DNA of 64,000 bases from JADLGH01 sp964586675 (GTDB lineage Bacteria > Desulfobacterota_D > UBA1144 > Nemesobacterales > UBA2774), in assembly GCA_964586675.1 (NCBI GenBank), contig CAZPHQ010000003.1:146632-210631 (forward strand), in the 5' to 3' direction. The notes beneath the pieces are model-generated. The model was given only the letters and a program-made list of their open reading frames with translations, had not been told where the DNA came from and ran no database searches. Positions 41,924 through 50,805 of this stretch are shown piece after piece (position 1 is the stretch's first letter; every line of letters starts with the position of its first letter). The position numbers and the translations under genes are program-made.

Positions 41924-41924
41924 G

Positions 41925-42587
41925 CTACTTCTTGAAGACCAGATACTTGTAGCCGAGAAAATTCCACATTATAACCAGAACGATAGACGCCAGCGTGGCT
42001 ATATTCGCCCAAAGGATGGGCGAGATGCCCCACCGGGGGCCGATGACGTTAACTATATAGGAGGCGACGGCGACGTTTATAAGAAGCCCTATAGCGGACA
42101 CGAATATAAACTTGAAAAACTGCTTCCCCATACCGTCCCTTTCCCTGCTTTCGAATGTCCAGAACTTGTTCCAGAGATAGCTGTTGGAAACGGCGCAGAG
42201 AAAAGAGATTCCCTTGAAAGCCGAGAAGAGATATCCCTTCTCGACCTGAAATACGAACATCAGGAAGTTGAGAACGCCGAAGTCGATAGCGGTGTTCGAT
42301 ACGCCTATAGGGACGAATTTCCCGAACTGAAAGAGTATCCTCCACCTCTTTCCGAGATGAGACGACGCATAGACCCCGAGGGCGACCGAAAAGGGGATTA
42401 TTATGAACAGGAACGGGACGACAACGTAGTATGAGACGTGCGGGATATTCACGTCGTTTCTGAGCGAGCCCCAGATTGCCAGAAGAAATATCGAGATTAT
42501 GAAGCCTATTACGAGCGAGCAGATGAGGTCTGTTCTGTTCATTGTGGGCATGTCGGGCTCCTGCGGCACGTTCCCGTGACAGAACAA
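41925..42587 (-). CDS. GtrA-family membrane protein
   Basis: This membrane protein of about 205-220 residues carries the four-helix GtrA domain in its C-terminal two thirds (FGKFVPIGVSNTAIDFGVLNFL, SNSYLWNKFWTF, FLGYKYLVFKK). GtrA proteins are proposed to flip polyprenyl-linked sugars or support glucosylation. An extra two-helix segment precedes the domain. The true start may be the ATG at residue 13 or 16 (MPTMNRTDLICS) rather than 42587. The setting among GT-C enzymes fits a role in moving lipid-linked mannose across the membrane. Confidence 0.85.
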   Translation of the reverse strand: MFCHGNVPQEPDMPTMNRTDLICSLVIGFIISIFLLAIWGSLRNDVNIPHVSYYVVVPFLFIIIPFSVALGVYASSHLGKRWRILFQFGKFVPIGVSNTAIDFGVLNFLMFVFQVEKGYLFSAFKGISFLCAVSNSYLWNKFWTFESRERDGMGKQFFKFIFVSAIGLLINVAVASYIVNVIGPRWGISPILWANIATLASIVLVIMWNFLGYKYLVFKK

Positions 42588-42625
42588 GGTACCGCGATAC
42601 CGGTAAGGCAGGCGAAGTTAATGAA

Positions 42626-43936
42626 TTACCTCCATGTATTCAGCCACATAAAACGGTCTATCTCTGATTCGCCGATCGGGACGCCGCTGAGCACGGGATA
42701 GAAGTATAAGAATACACCGGCGGCCAACAATAGATACACGGCGGCGATTATTCTGCCCTTCCGCGAATCCTCCCACAGCTTCCAGAGGAAATAGGAAATA
42801 ATTACGAACATGAAGACGAGCGAAGGCATGAAATGATAAATGAAAACTATCTTCCTAGGTGAGAAGGCCCAAGGGAGCCAGTACGCGAATACACTCACCA
42901 CCGCGAAGAGAAGCGGGGGATATTCCCTCTTGAACACCTGATAAACGGCGAGCAGGAAGAAGAGAATTCCCGTCCACCAAATGAAGATGTTTCCCATCAT
43001 GTAGATATAGGCCCTCGTACCGTTGCCGAAATCGTCGTAATGAAGAAAAACCGGTCTTAAAAGAAGGGGCCACTGCCACCAGGGCGACTGGTATGGGTGA
43101 TTCTCCGTTACGCCGCCGTGATAGATATACATGTTCTTCTGCAGGGTAAGAAAATCCATGAAGGAGTTGCCGTGATAGAAAAACGGCAGGTAGCTCAGAA
43201 TATATACCACTACAGGTATGAGCACGAAGGCCAGAAATATCCTGGGCACTATCTTGAGAAGCGACATCAGGTAGCTGCCGTCCCTCGTATCGGCCTTGTA
43301 AACCTCGAAGTAATAAACCAGGAAAAGCCCTACCCCGGCCAGAAATTCCCAGATATAAAGACCGCTCCATTTTACGGACATGCAGAGGCCGCAGAAAACC
43401 CCCGTGAGTATGAGATAGATATTCTTTCTCGTCCGGGCGTACTTGACTATAAAGAGCGAACCCAGCATGAGGAAATTGGCCATGAATATATCGACCATCG
43501 TGATGCGGCTCAGGGCGAAAAAAAAGCCGTCGAAGCTATAGATGAGCGCAGCCATGAGGCCGGCCGTCTTGCTGTCGAAGAGGTTCCTCGCGAGAAGGTA
43601 CATGAAGAGCGCTCCCAGGCCGCCGAAGAGCGCCTGGAAGAAACGCCAGCCGAGCGTATTCTGCCCAAAAATCAATATGCCGGCGGCGCTTATTTCCTTC
43701 CCGAGCGGGGGGTGCGTCCATTCGTAGGCGAGGTCTTTCGGCCCTGTCGCCCAGCTCTCCCAGGCGGCGCGGTTGCCCTTGGACATTTCCTGCGCCGTGA
43801 AGGCGAAGTAGACCTCGTCGAAATAGTAGCTTTCCGGTCTTTCGAGATTATACATCCTGATGCCTATGCTGAAAGTGAGCACGAGCAGAAGGAGACATTC
43901 TATTCTGTATTTCCGTATTAGAGAATCTGAACTCAT
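42626..43936 (-). CDS. PMT-family (GT39) protein O-mannosyltransferase
   Basis: The 436-residue polytopic protein has the signature of protein O-mannosyltransferases: Asp40-Glu41 in SYYFDEVYFAF and the HPPLGKE motif at 75-81, both in the first periplasmic loop. SWATGPKDLAYEWTHPP and WPLLLRPVF further match bacterial PMTs. Such enzymes use polyprenyl-phosphate mannose to modify Ser/Thr of exported proteins in actinobacteria. MIR domains of eukaryotic PMTs are absent, as usual in bacteria. It is followed on the minus strand by GtrA and preceded by another GT-C gene 12 bases away. Confidence 0.9.
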   Translation of the reverse strand: MSSDSLIRKYRIECLLLLVLTFSIGIRMYNLERPESYYFDEVYFAFTAQEMSKGNRAAWESWATGPKDLAYEWTHPPLGKEISAAGILIFGQNTLGWRFFQALFGGLGALFMYLLARNLFDSKTAGLMAALIYSFDGFFFALSRITMVDIFMANFLMLGSLFIVKYARTRKNIYLILTGVFCGLCMSVKWSGLYIWEFLAGVGLFLVYYFEVYKADTRDGSYLMSLLKIVPRIFLAFVLIPVVVYILSYLPFFYHGNSFMDFLTLQKNMYIYHGGVTENHPYQSPWWQWPLLLRPVFLHYDDFGNGTRAYIYMMGNIFIWWTGILFFLLAVYQVFKREYPPLLFAVVSVFAYWLPWAFSPRKIVFIYHFMPSLVFMFVIISYFLWKLWEDSRKGRIIAAVYLLLAAGVFLYFYPVLSGVPIGESEIDRFMWLNTWR

Positions 43937-43948
43937 ATGTTCTCGGAT

Positions 43949-45289
43949 TTAATTGCCGTGAAGGGGGAATACCTTTTTTTTATAATTCACGGCGCTGAAG
44001 ACATAATCATGGAATATTACAATAAGCGTCGTGGCATACAAGAGCATCATGCCCCATATGCACGCCTCCTCTATACTCTTCGGTATTCCGAGGTTCTGTA
44101 TCCCGGAGTAGCGCGTTGTAAGCTGTATGTGGGAATAGACCATGTTGATTACGTAAACACAGGACACAATAGCATATAAATACCATAATATCCAAGAACG
44201 GAAGGCTATTAGAGTGAAAAACACGATCGCGGGAAGGAGGTGTCTCTCGTGAGCGCGCGTGACGACGAGGAAAAGCGCGAACAGTATCAGAGTGATCGCT
44301 TCGGGGACGAGGTAGGCGTAGTCCCTTTTCACATCCGACTTTACGACGGTCAAAAAGACGAGGAGACCGCTTACGAGCGTATAGAACGTCATGAAGGCTA
44401 TCGTGCCCCAGGTTCTTAGAGCGAGGCCGAGTTTTATTTTTTCGTCGCTTTCCCACATCGCGGCGGCGCCCCAGAAATTAAAGGCGTTGAGGGATGTGTA
44501 TTTATATTCCCCGTAGGCCGCCTGAAACCTGCTTATTATAAGCTCCACCGGGCCTGTGAAGGCGTAGGCCACCGAATCGAGCTTGCTCCATATGAAGGGG
44601 AGCGAGACAAGGAATATGGTCAGCACGATCGCAACGAGAAAAAATAGGACGGGTAGTATCGATTCCCGCCTGAAATTGAGACGGGGAGCGATGACGGACC
44701 TAGCGGCCAGAAGCCCTACAACCGGGAACACTACTATGCTCTGCGGCTTTATCATGAATGCAAGCGCTATGAAAAGGCCCGAGAGAAAGAACTTCCTCCG
44801 GAGGCCGAGGAAAACAGAGAGCATTATCGGAAATGCGTGAAAAGAATCGACCTGGCCCCAGAACGTGGAATTGGACAGGGCAGCCGGGTTGAAAAAATAT
44901 GCCGAGGCGCAAATGAGGGCTGTTTTCGCGGAAGCGATTCCCCTTATCCAGAAGAATATCAGAGCAGAAATACCGAGGTCGGCCAGGTTCGCAGGGAGCT
45001 TGAACAGAATCTCCACCGGTATCCACTGGACTATCTTGTGTACGCCGTTGAGCATCCAGAGGATGTAGAGATAGCCCGGCATGTAATCGCACCAGTGGCG
45101 CTCGTAGAACTTGCCGAATCCAGATGTCGCCATCTGAGATCCCCACATCTGCCAGGTGTTGAAATCCGGCTCGTAGGTTAAAAACAGCGAAAGAAAAATC
45201 CGGAGTAGAAAGCCCACCGCAAGAATTAAAACGAGAAGACCGGCTGGATCCTTCAGGAAATTCGATCTGTCAGCTGTCCCTGAGCTCAT
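43949..45289 (-). CDS. GT-C type mannosyltransferase (GT87/PIG-M-like)
   Basis: The 446-residue membrane protein has about 11 helices. The first loop contains YEPDFNTWQMWGSQMA, where an acidic residue is placed as in GT-C catalysts, and later NPAALSNSTFWGQVDSFHAFPIMLS and ALAFMIKPQSIVVFPV resemble the PIG-M/GT87 group. It overlaps the GT2 gene upstream by 20 bases and lies 12 bases before the PMT gene, so the three form an operon. The donor is presumably a polyprenyl-phosphate sugar. Confidence 0.8.
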   Translation of the reverse strand: MSSGTADRSNFLKDPAGLLVLILAVGFLLRIFLSLFLTYEPDFNTWQMWGSQMATSGFGKFYERHWCDYMPGYLYILWMLNGVHKIVQWIPVEILFKLPANLADLGISALIFFWIRGIASAKTALICASAYFFNPAALSNSTFWGQVDSFHAFPIMLSVFLGLRRKFFLSGLFIALAFMIKPQSIVVFPVVGLLAARSVIAPRLNFRRESILPVLFFLVAIVLTIFLVSLPFIWSKLDSVAYAFTGPVELIISRFQAAYGEYKYTSLNAFNFWGAAAMWESDEKIKLGLALRTWGTIAFMTFYTLVSGLLVFLTVVKSDVKRDYAYLVPEAITLILFALFLVVTRAHERHLLPAIVFFTLIAFRSWILWYLYAIVSCVYVINMVYSHIQLTTRYSGIQNLGIPKSIEEACIWGMMLLYATTLIVIFHDYVFSAVNYKKKVFPLHGN

Positions 45290-45971
45290 TTCTTAGCTTC
45301 CACGATTCCCTGAACATTCTGAGTATTACCCTTAAATTGGCGCCGGACTGGGAGCCGAACTTGCGCGGAAAATGCCGGACAGGAACCTCTTTGAACACGT
45401 ATCCCGCCCTCTTGAGCTTAATCAGGAACTCCGCGCTGAAGAGCGCGCCGCCCGCCTTGATCGGCCTTACTTTATGATAGGATTCGGTCGGAAATATCTT
45501 GAATGCGCAGTCCATGTCCTTCACCGCGAGTCCGAACATAAACCGGATATAAAGTCCGTACATCCACGCGTTCAGCGAGCGTACGAAGGAATCCGCCCTG
45601 TTTTCCCTGTATCCGATAACGACGTTTTTCCCGCCCATGTGGGGCATGAGCCTGTCGAGGTCAGTTATATCGAACTGGCCGTCGCTGTCCATGAAGAAGA
45701 TGTAATCCATGGACGCGTTGTCGAAGCCGCTCCTTAAGGCGGAGCCGTAGCCCTTGTTGACTTCGTGGTTCAAGAGCACGACAGCCGGATTCTGCCGTGA
45801 CAGTTCCTCCACCATCTCGCGCGTCCGGTCCCGGGAGCCGTCGTTCACTACTACGACTTCGTATTCGGGAAAATTCGAAGCGAGGTACGAAATGCAGTCC
45901 GAAACCGTATTCGTTATATTCTCTTCTTCATTGTGAGCCGGAAGCACTACGGAAAGGGATATGTTAGTCAT
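45270..45971 (-). CDS. GT2-family glycosyltransferase (polyprenyl-phosphate glycosyltransferase type)
   Basis: The 233-residue enzyme has SVVLPAHNEEENI, VVVNDGSRDRTREMVEEL, the DxD-like FMDSDGQFDITDL and MDCAFKIFP. It belongs to the DPM1/dolichyl-phosphate glucosyltransferase branch but is distinct from the mannose synthase at 39948. Its last 20 bases overlap the next GT-C gene. It could make a second lipid-linked sugar, for example polyprenyl-phosphate glucose. The nucleotide-sugar donor cannot be told from sequence. Confidence 0.88.
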   Translation of the reverse strand: MTNISLSVVLPAHNEEENITNTVSDCISYLASNFPEYEVVVVNDGSRDRTREMVEELSRQNPAVVLLNHEVNKGYGSALRSGFDNASMDYIFFMDSDGQFDITDLDRLMPHMGGKNVVIGYRENRADSFVRSLNAWMYGLYIRFMFGLAVKDMDCAFKIFPTESYHKVRPIKAGGALFSAEFLIKLKRAGYVFKEVPVRHFPRKFGSQSGANLRVILRMFRESWKLRNELRDS

Positions 45972-46015
45972 TTATTCAATGTCGAATAATGCGACGAGTT
46001 CGACTCCTAGAGATA

Positions 46016-47593
46016 TTATCCGGAAGGTACCAGCTTGCAGCCAGCCTCGCGAATTATGAACTGCTTGTTTTTGCCGACCGGGGTTTTATCGAATCTGCAC
46101 GTTTCCCCACCCGGCCATTTTACCACAATACTCGCCTCTTTCTCAGCCCCGAGTCCGAAATAAACCGGAAGCATGTCCTGCTCGCAGCAGCCTTTCCCGC
46201 CGGAGACTTCCCTCACCTGGAGACCGAGAGAAGGCGCCCTAACCTCGACGCGTGCGCCTATGGCGGAGGTATTGGTGGTTTTCCCGTTTCCTTCGAGCTT
46301 GAGCGTAAGTGAGTTGTTGGCGTTCCCGCCGTTCTTCATCAGGGCAGTGCCTACATGGCCGTTAAGAAAGACGTCGAGAAATCCGTCTCGGTCGTAGTCG
46401 CCCCATGTGGCCGAGAATATGTCCTTGGGCATATCGATGCCCGCTTTCCCGGCGACGTCGGCGAATTTTTTCCCGTCGACGTTTCTATAGAGCCTGTTCG
46501 GGTGGACGTGGTTCGTGGTGAATATGTCGAGCCTGCCGTCGGCGTCGAAATCGACCCAGGCGCAGGTTCTTCCGTCACCTTCATCTCCTGTCCCCGTTTC
46601 TTCCGTGACGTCCGTGAAAGTGCCGTCGCCGTTATTTTTGTAGAGCGCGTTCCTGGCATCCCTGCCGAGATTTGCGACGTAGAGGTCGAGGAAGCCGTCG
46701 CCGTTATAGTCTCCGGCGCATGCGGCAGCCGATCTCCAGCCCTCCTCGCCCGAAAGCCCCGAGGATTCGGTGGCGTTTTTGAAAGTGCCGTCGCCGTTAT
46801 TGAGATAGAACCTGTTCGAACCGGAATTTCCAAGGAAAAGATCGGGATAGCCGTCGTTGTCGGCGTCGAGCCATACGGCGCTGTAGGCCGAGGTTTTTTC
46901 GTCTATGGGGAGTTTGCCGGTGGCGTTTTTGAAAGTGCCGTCGCCGTTGTTCTTATAAAGAAAAGACTTCCCCCTTCCCGCCTGAAAGAGATCGACGAAC
47001 CCGTCGCGGTCGTAATCCGCCCAGGTGACGTTCATCGAAACCGATCCCTCTTCCTTTAGCCCCGCGGCTTCGGAAACGTCGGCGAATTCGAATTTCGCGG
47101 AGTTTTTAAAAAGGAGCGGAGGCTTTCCGCCCTCGATCGGAGAGAGAGCCAGGTCGAGATAGCCGTCGTTATTGTAATCGGCCCAGGACGCCGCGTTTAC
47201 GCCGACGTTAGAAAGCCCCGAGGATTCGGACACTTCGGCGAATGTTTTGCCCTCGCGGCTCGCATATAGATAGAGCAGCTGGAGAGGCTTTCTTTCCGGC
47301 TCCTCTTGAGCGGGGGTTTGCCGCTGTTGTCCCCCGCGCGAGCGGACGCGTGAGCCCTGACCCTTACGCGGGGAGCGCCTGGCTATATCTGAGATTATTA
47401 TATCGAGCCACCCGTCGTTATTGTAATCCCCCCATGCCCCTGTCTGGCCGAGCGTCTGAGGGGTCATGACGCCGGTTTTGTATTTAACGTCTGTGAACCG
47501 GGGAATGCCATCTTCTGACCGGGAATCGGCGGCTGTGAGAGCTATAGAGAAAAAGAGCAGTGCCGGCAGAATTTTAGATAACGATAGACTCAA
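46016..47593 (-). CDS. secreted FG-GAP/VCBS repeat protein with UnbV domain
   Basis: This 525-residue exported protein has a signal peptide (residues 1-24) and seven FG-GAP/VCBS blades, each with a calcium-loop type DYNNDG or DYDRDG motif (WGDYNNDGWLDI, WADYNNDGYLDL, DYDRDGFVDLF, LDADNDGYPDLFL, DYNGDGFLDLYV, DFDADGRLDIF, DYDRDGFLDVFL). This suggests a beta-propeller. A UnbV/ASPIC domain fills the C-terminus (about 420-520). The start is a TTG at 47593, seven bases after the stop of the GMC oxidoreductase gene, so the two are co-transcribed. Such proteins are found beside exported dehydrogenases, but their role is not settled. Confidence 0.85.
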   Translation of the reverse strand: MSLSLSKILPALLFFSIALTAADSRSEDGIPRFTDVKYKTGVMTPQTLGQTGAWGDYNNDGWLDIIISDIARRSPRKGQGSRVRSRGGQQRQTPAQEEPERKPLQLLYLYASREGKTFAEVSESSGLSNVGVNAASWADYNNDGYLDLALSPIEGGKPPLLFKNSAKFEFADVSEAAGLKEEGSVSMNVTWADYDRDGFVDLFQAGRGKSFLYKNNGDGTFKNATGKLPIDEKTSAYSAVWLDADNDGYPDLFLGNSGSNRFYLNNGDGTFKNATESSGLSGEEGWRSAAACAGDYNGDGFLDLYVANLGRDARNALYKNNGDGTFTDVTEETGTGDEGDGRTCAWVDFDADGRLDIFTTNHVHPNRLYRNVDGKKFADVAGKAGIDMPKDIFSATWGDYDRDGFLDVFLNGHVGTALMKNGGNANNSLTLKLEGNGKTTNTSAIGARVEVRAPSLGLQVREVSGGKGCCEQDMLPVYFGLGAEKEASIVVKWPGGETCRFDKTPVGKNKQFIIREAGCKLVPSG

Positions 47594-47600
47594 AAGAGGA

Positions 47601-49250
47601 TCAACCTTTTTTAAGCTCTTTCAACAATAAATCAGCCGCTCTTAAACTGAGCGCCTCGATTGTGAGGGATGGGGCTTCACCTCCGCCCGAGGTCGGAAAA
47701 ACGCTCGCGTCCGTTACGAGGAGATTCGGAATGCCGTGAAACCTGAGGGATGGGTCGACGACTGACCTTTCCCTGTCCTTCCCCATTCTACATGTACCAT
47801 AAACGTGCGTTGCGGAGAAGAGGTCGTACGTCGAAACCTCTTCGACGACTTCGTCGGCGCCGCTCGCGTCGAGAATTTCCTTGGCCTTCCCGGCCATAAA
47901 TTCGAGGCACTTGAGCTCGGACTCACCGAGGAAGGACTGTATCATCGCGACCGGCGACCCGTATTCGTCTTTAATGTTGGGGTTTACTGTTACGAATGTA
48001 TTTTCATTCGGAAGGAACTCTGCGATTCCTCCTACGGCAACCGCATGCCCGAACCATTTTTCGACGTCCTTCACGAAGCTTTCTCCCCATCCCTGGCTGT
48101 ACCTGAGGGCGTAGCTTATGGGACCGAGCGCGCTACCGGCTGTCGGGAACATCCTGAGCCCGCCCGGAAAGCCCCTTTTAGGATCCGGCGTATTCCATTT
48201 CCATATGATGCTGTCCATAGGTATGCCGCGGTAGGAATCGAGCCTCTCGGGATGAAAGGCCACGGCCTCGTAGAAAGTCGTCTCCATGAAATTTTTTCCG
48301 ACGAGGTCGTTGTTGTCGATTCCCGAATTGATCAGGAGCCTCGGGGTTTCAACCGCACCGCAGGCAACGGCTATGTAGTCGCCGCTTACGAAATGCTCTT
48401 TTCCTTTATTGTCGTAGTAAGCGAGGCCGCTGGCTTTCTGGACGCCGTTCTTCTTTTCGACCTCGATTCTCGTGACGAAAACGTTTTCGAGGATCTCGCA
48501 CTTGCCCGTTTCCTGAACGAGCGGGATGAATGTGACATCGACGCTGCCCTTGTCTTTCCTGGGGCAGCCCCAGACGCAGCCGTTGCAGTAGTTGCATGGC
48601 GGAGCGTCGCGGTAGACCTCGGACAATATGGCGACCGAGTTCGGCGTGAGCTCGAGCCCGTGCTTTTTGCATCCCTTTTCGATTATCTGGCTCGCGTAGC
48701 TCAGCTTGTGAGGTTTCAGGGGATAAGGATTCTTCCTCGGCCTGCCGGGGACCTTTTCCGGCCCGGCGACGCCCAGCACCTTCTCGGCCTGTGCGTAATA
48801 GGGTTCGAGGTCGCTATATCCTATAGGCCAGTCGACGGCGACGTCGTAGAGGCTCTTCATGCGAAAGGCATTTTCGTTGAGCCTGTGCGCCTCGCCCTGG
48901 AAGTGAAGCGTTGTGCCCCCTATTCCGGCCACGTGCTGGTATTTGAGGTACCTTCGCTCTTTGGTCCTGTTCAGCTTGCCGACGGCCTTGTTCCATGATC
49001 TCAGCTTCTCGTATTTGAGGTCGAGCGGCTGAGGCTTGCCGAAGGTGCTGCGGATGCGCTTTACCTCGGGAAAGCCCTGGGTTTCCCAGTCTGTCTTGTC
49101 GAGGGCGTATGCCTTGTAAGGGTCGTACTTGGGCCCCGCTTCGAGCACCAGAACGTCCATTCCTTTGGCGGCGAGCTGCCATGCGAACGGCGCCCCACCC
49201 GGACCCGAACCTATAACGATACAATCATATTTTTGCTTTTTTGCAGGCAT
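47601..49250 (-). CDS. GMC-family flavoprotein dehydrogenase with Cys cluster
   Basis: The 549-residue protein has an N-terminal FAD fold (CIVIGSGPGGAPFAWQLAAKG), GMC marks such as HVAGIGGTTLHFQGEAHR, and a C-terminal block with HVYGTCRMG and VTDASVFPTSGG. It also holds CNYCNGCVWGC near residue 210, as in bacterial FAD-glucose and gluconate dehydrogenases that carry an iron-sulfur cluster. It has no signal peptide of its own. A Tat-exported subunit 3-like protein encoded divergently (50183) probably carries it out. I chose the ATG at 49250 (MPAKKQKYDCI), about ten bases from the predicted transcription start. The substrate, a sugar or alcohol, is unknown. Confidence 0.88.
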   Translation of the reverse strand: MPAKKQKYDCIVIGSGPGGAPFAWQLAAKGMDVLVLEAGPKYDPYKAYALDKTDWETQGFPEVKRIRSTFGKPQPLDLKYEKLRSWNKAVGKLNRTKERRYLKYQHVAGIGGTTLHFQGEAHRLNENAFRMKSLYDVAVDWPIGYSDLEPYYAQAEKVLGVAGPEKVPGRPRKNPYPLKPHKLSYASQIIEKGCKKHGLELTPNSVAILSEVYRDAPPCNYCNGCVWGCPRKDKGSVDVTFIPLVQETGKCEILENVFVTRIEVEKKNGVQKASGLAYYDNKGKEHFVSGDYIAVACGAVETPRLLINSGIDNNDLVGKNFMETTFYEAVAFHPERLDSYRGIPMDSIIWKWNTPDPKRGFPGGLRMFPTAGSALGPISYALRYSQGWGESFVKDVEKWFGHAVAVGGIAEFLPNENTFVTVNPNIKDEYGSPVAMIQSFLGESELKCLEFMAGKAKEILDASGADEVVEEVSTYDLFSATHVYGTCRMGKDRERSVVDPSLRFHGIPNLLVTDASVFPTSGGGEAPSLTIEALSLRAADLLLKELKKG

Positions 49251-49266
49251 GATAAGAGAGGTTGAT

Positions 49267-49310
49267 ACTATAAATAAACTATTGCTTAAAGTCAATTTAT
49301 AAGTTATACC
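49267..49310. promoter_or_regulatory. overlapping divergent promoters of the dehydrogenase module
   Basis: On the minus strand TTGACT (49295-49290) and TATAGT (49272-49267) are 17 bases apart and point at the GMC gene, with a predicted leader of about ten bases. On the plus strand TTGCTT (49282-49287) and TATACC (49305-49310) are 17 bases apart and point at the lipoprotein gene. The spacer of each contains the -35 of the other, so only one polymerase could bind at a time. Confidence 0.65.
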
Positions 49311-49347
49311 ATAGGTTTTACTTTAGCAGCACTAAAAGGAGATTTTA

Positions 49348-50163
49348 ATGAAAATGACAGCGCCGTTCATCCTGATCGCGGCCGTTTTATTCCTGGGATG
49401 CAGCCAGTCCGGAACGGGTGAAGGAAAGGGGGATAACGAGAAGGAAGCGGGGCAGCCCGGCTCGGAAACGACCAAGGTGGAAAGATATAAACCGAAAAGG
49501 GACGTCAAGGTGGTCGCATACGTGAACGACGTGCCTATATATGAAGACGAGCTCAGGGGCGGGACGGTCGACATGGCTGTAACGAACGAAATACTGTTTC
49601 AGGAAGGTCTCAGGCGCGGGGTCGATAAAAAGTACGAGCAGCAGGTCGAGGATTTCAGAACGAGTCTCGTCACAAGGGACGTGAGAATGAACATCATGGA
49701 GAATCTCCCGCCCATGAAGGAAGTGACCGAACAGGACATAGAAGAGTACTATAACAGGAACAAGGACAAGTATTCCGCCTATCACCTGGTGGAAATCAAT
49801 TTTACGGACGAGAATCTAGGGCCAGAGATACTGAAGCAGGCGGAAGAGGGGAAAGAGCTGAGGGACATAGCGAGCGGACTCGCCGGCAGCGATCCTAACG
49901 TTATATTCAACGATCTCGGCACCAGGCGGGAGCTTATCCAGTACTTCAAGGACAGGAAAGCCGGCTCGCTTTCGGAGGTTGTCAAGAAATCCGACGGTAC
50001 TTACAGCGTTCTTAAAATTGTCGAGGTCAACGAAACCCCGATCACAAACTTAAGATTTTCCATAAGGAACAATCTCGAAGCCAGAAGGGAGGCCACCTCA
50101 ATCGAGAATAAGTCCCGTGAGATCGCAAGGGAAAACAATATGGAAATTGAAATTGTGAGATAG
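49348..50163 (+). CDS. parvulin/SurA-like lipoprotein
   Basis: This 271-residue lipoprotein has a signal peptide ending in the lipobox LFLGC (Cys18), then a charged Gly/Ser linker. Residues about 50-150 resemble the SurA N-terminal chaperone domain (VVAYVNDVPIYEDELRGG, TEQDIEEYYNRNKDKY). Residues about 145-235 look like a parvulin peptidyl-prolyl isomerase (YHLVEINF, GTRRELIQYFKDRKAGSLSEVV). It probably assists folding of an exported partner, perhaps the dehydrogenase. AAAAGGAG lies just before the ATG. The next gene follows by 19 bases. Confidence 0.82.
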   Translation: MKMTAPFILIAAVLFLGCSQSGTGEGKGDNEKEAGQPGSETTKVERYKPKRDVKVVAYVNDVPIYEDELRGGTVDMAVTNEILFQEGLRRGVDKKYEQQVEDFRTSLVTRDVRMNIMENLPPMKEVTEQDIEEYYNRNKDKYSAYHLVEINFTDENLGPEILKQAEEGKELRDIASGLAGSDPNVIFNDLGTRRELIQYFKDRKAGSLSEVVKKSDGTYSVLKIVEVNETPITNLRFSIRNNLEARREATSIENKSREIARENNMEIEIVR

Positions 50164-50182
50164 GACCAGGCGGAAACGGCAC

Positions 50183-50719
50183 ATGGAAAACTCGCGTAGA
50201 AGATTCCTGAAAACTGTAGCTATAGGCGCAATCGGCGGCGAAGTGCTTTCGAACGTTCCCGATGCTTTCGCGAAGAAGGAAACCCCGGAAACGGGAATAG
50301 AGATCAAAAAAGGCTACATTGTATTCAATGAGAACACTCAAAAGAACATGGCCAAACTGGCGGAAGAGCTTGTCCCCGGGTCCGAAAGCATCGGCATGAA
50401 GGAAAAGCTGATGGATTACTTAAGGAGGGACAAGGGCGGGGCCACATTCTTCGACGCCGGTTTTTGGAACCTGGAAGCCGTAACCAAGGCGGCGTTCAAG
50501 AAATCCTTTTACGAGCTCGACAACAAGGAAGAGATCGAAAAGGTAATGAAGCATGTCAACGCCAGGAATAAAACCTTTTTCCAGCAGTTCAGAACACTCG
50601 TTGTCAAGTTCTATTACGGAGACCCCGCAGTATGGAAAAAACTCTCCTACGACGGGCCGCCACAGCCGAGGGGTTTCATGGATTACAGCGAGCCGCCGAA
50701 AAGCGGCAAAAAGAAATAA
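50183..50719 (+). CDS. Tat-exported gluconate 2-dehydrogenase subunit 3-like protein
   Basis: This 178-residue protein begins with a Tat signal peptide (SRRRFLKTVAIGAIGG, cleavage near AFA at residue 29). The mature part resembles gluconate 2-dehydrogenase subunit 3, the small subunit that binds a GMC catalytic subunit and carries it through the Tat system. NARNKTFFQQFRTLVVKFYYGDPAVWKKLSYDGPPQPRG is the diagnostic C-terminal block. The matching GMC subunit is encoded divergently at 47601-49250. A cytochrome c subunit, present in many such enzymes, is not found here. Confidence 0.87.
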   Translation: MENSRRRFLKTVAIGAIGGEVLSNVPDAFAKKETPETGIEIKKGYIVFNENTQKNMAKLAEELVPGSESIGMKEKLMDYLRRDKGGATFFDAGFWNLEAVTKAAFKKSFYELDNKEEIEKVMKHVNARNKTFFQQFRTLVVKFYYGDPAVWKKLSYDGPPQPRGFMDYSEPPKSGKKK

Positions 50720-50805
50720 AGCCGCCAAGCCAATCGAAAACTACTTGAGACGATATAAGCCGCGGCTCCGCTTATTGGCAAACAGTTTCCCCGAAACCAG
50801 GCACT

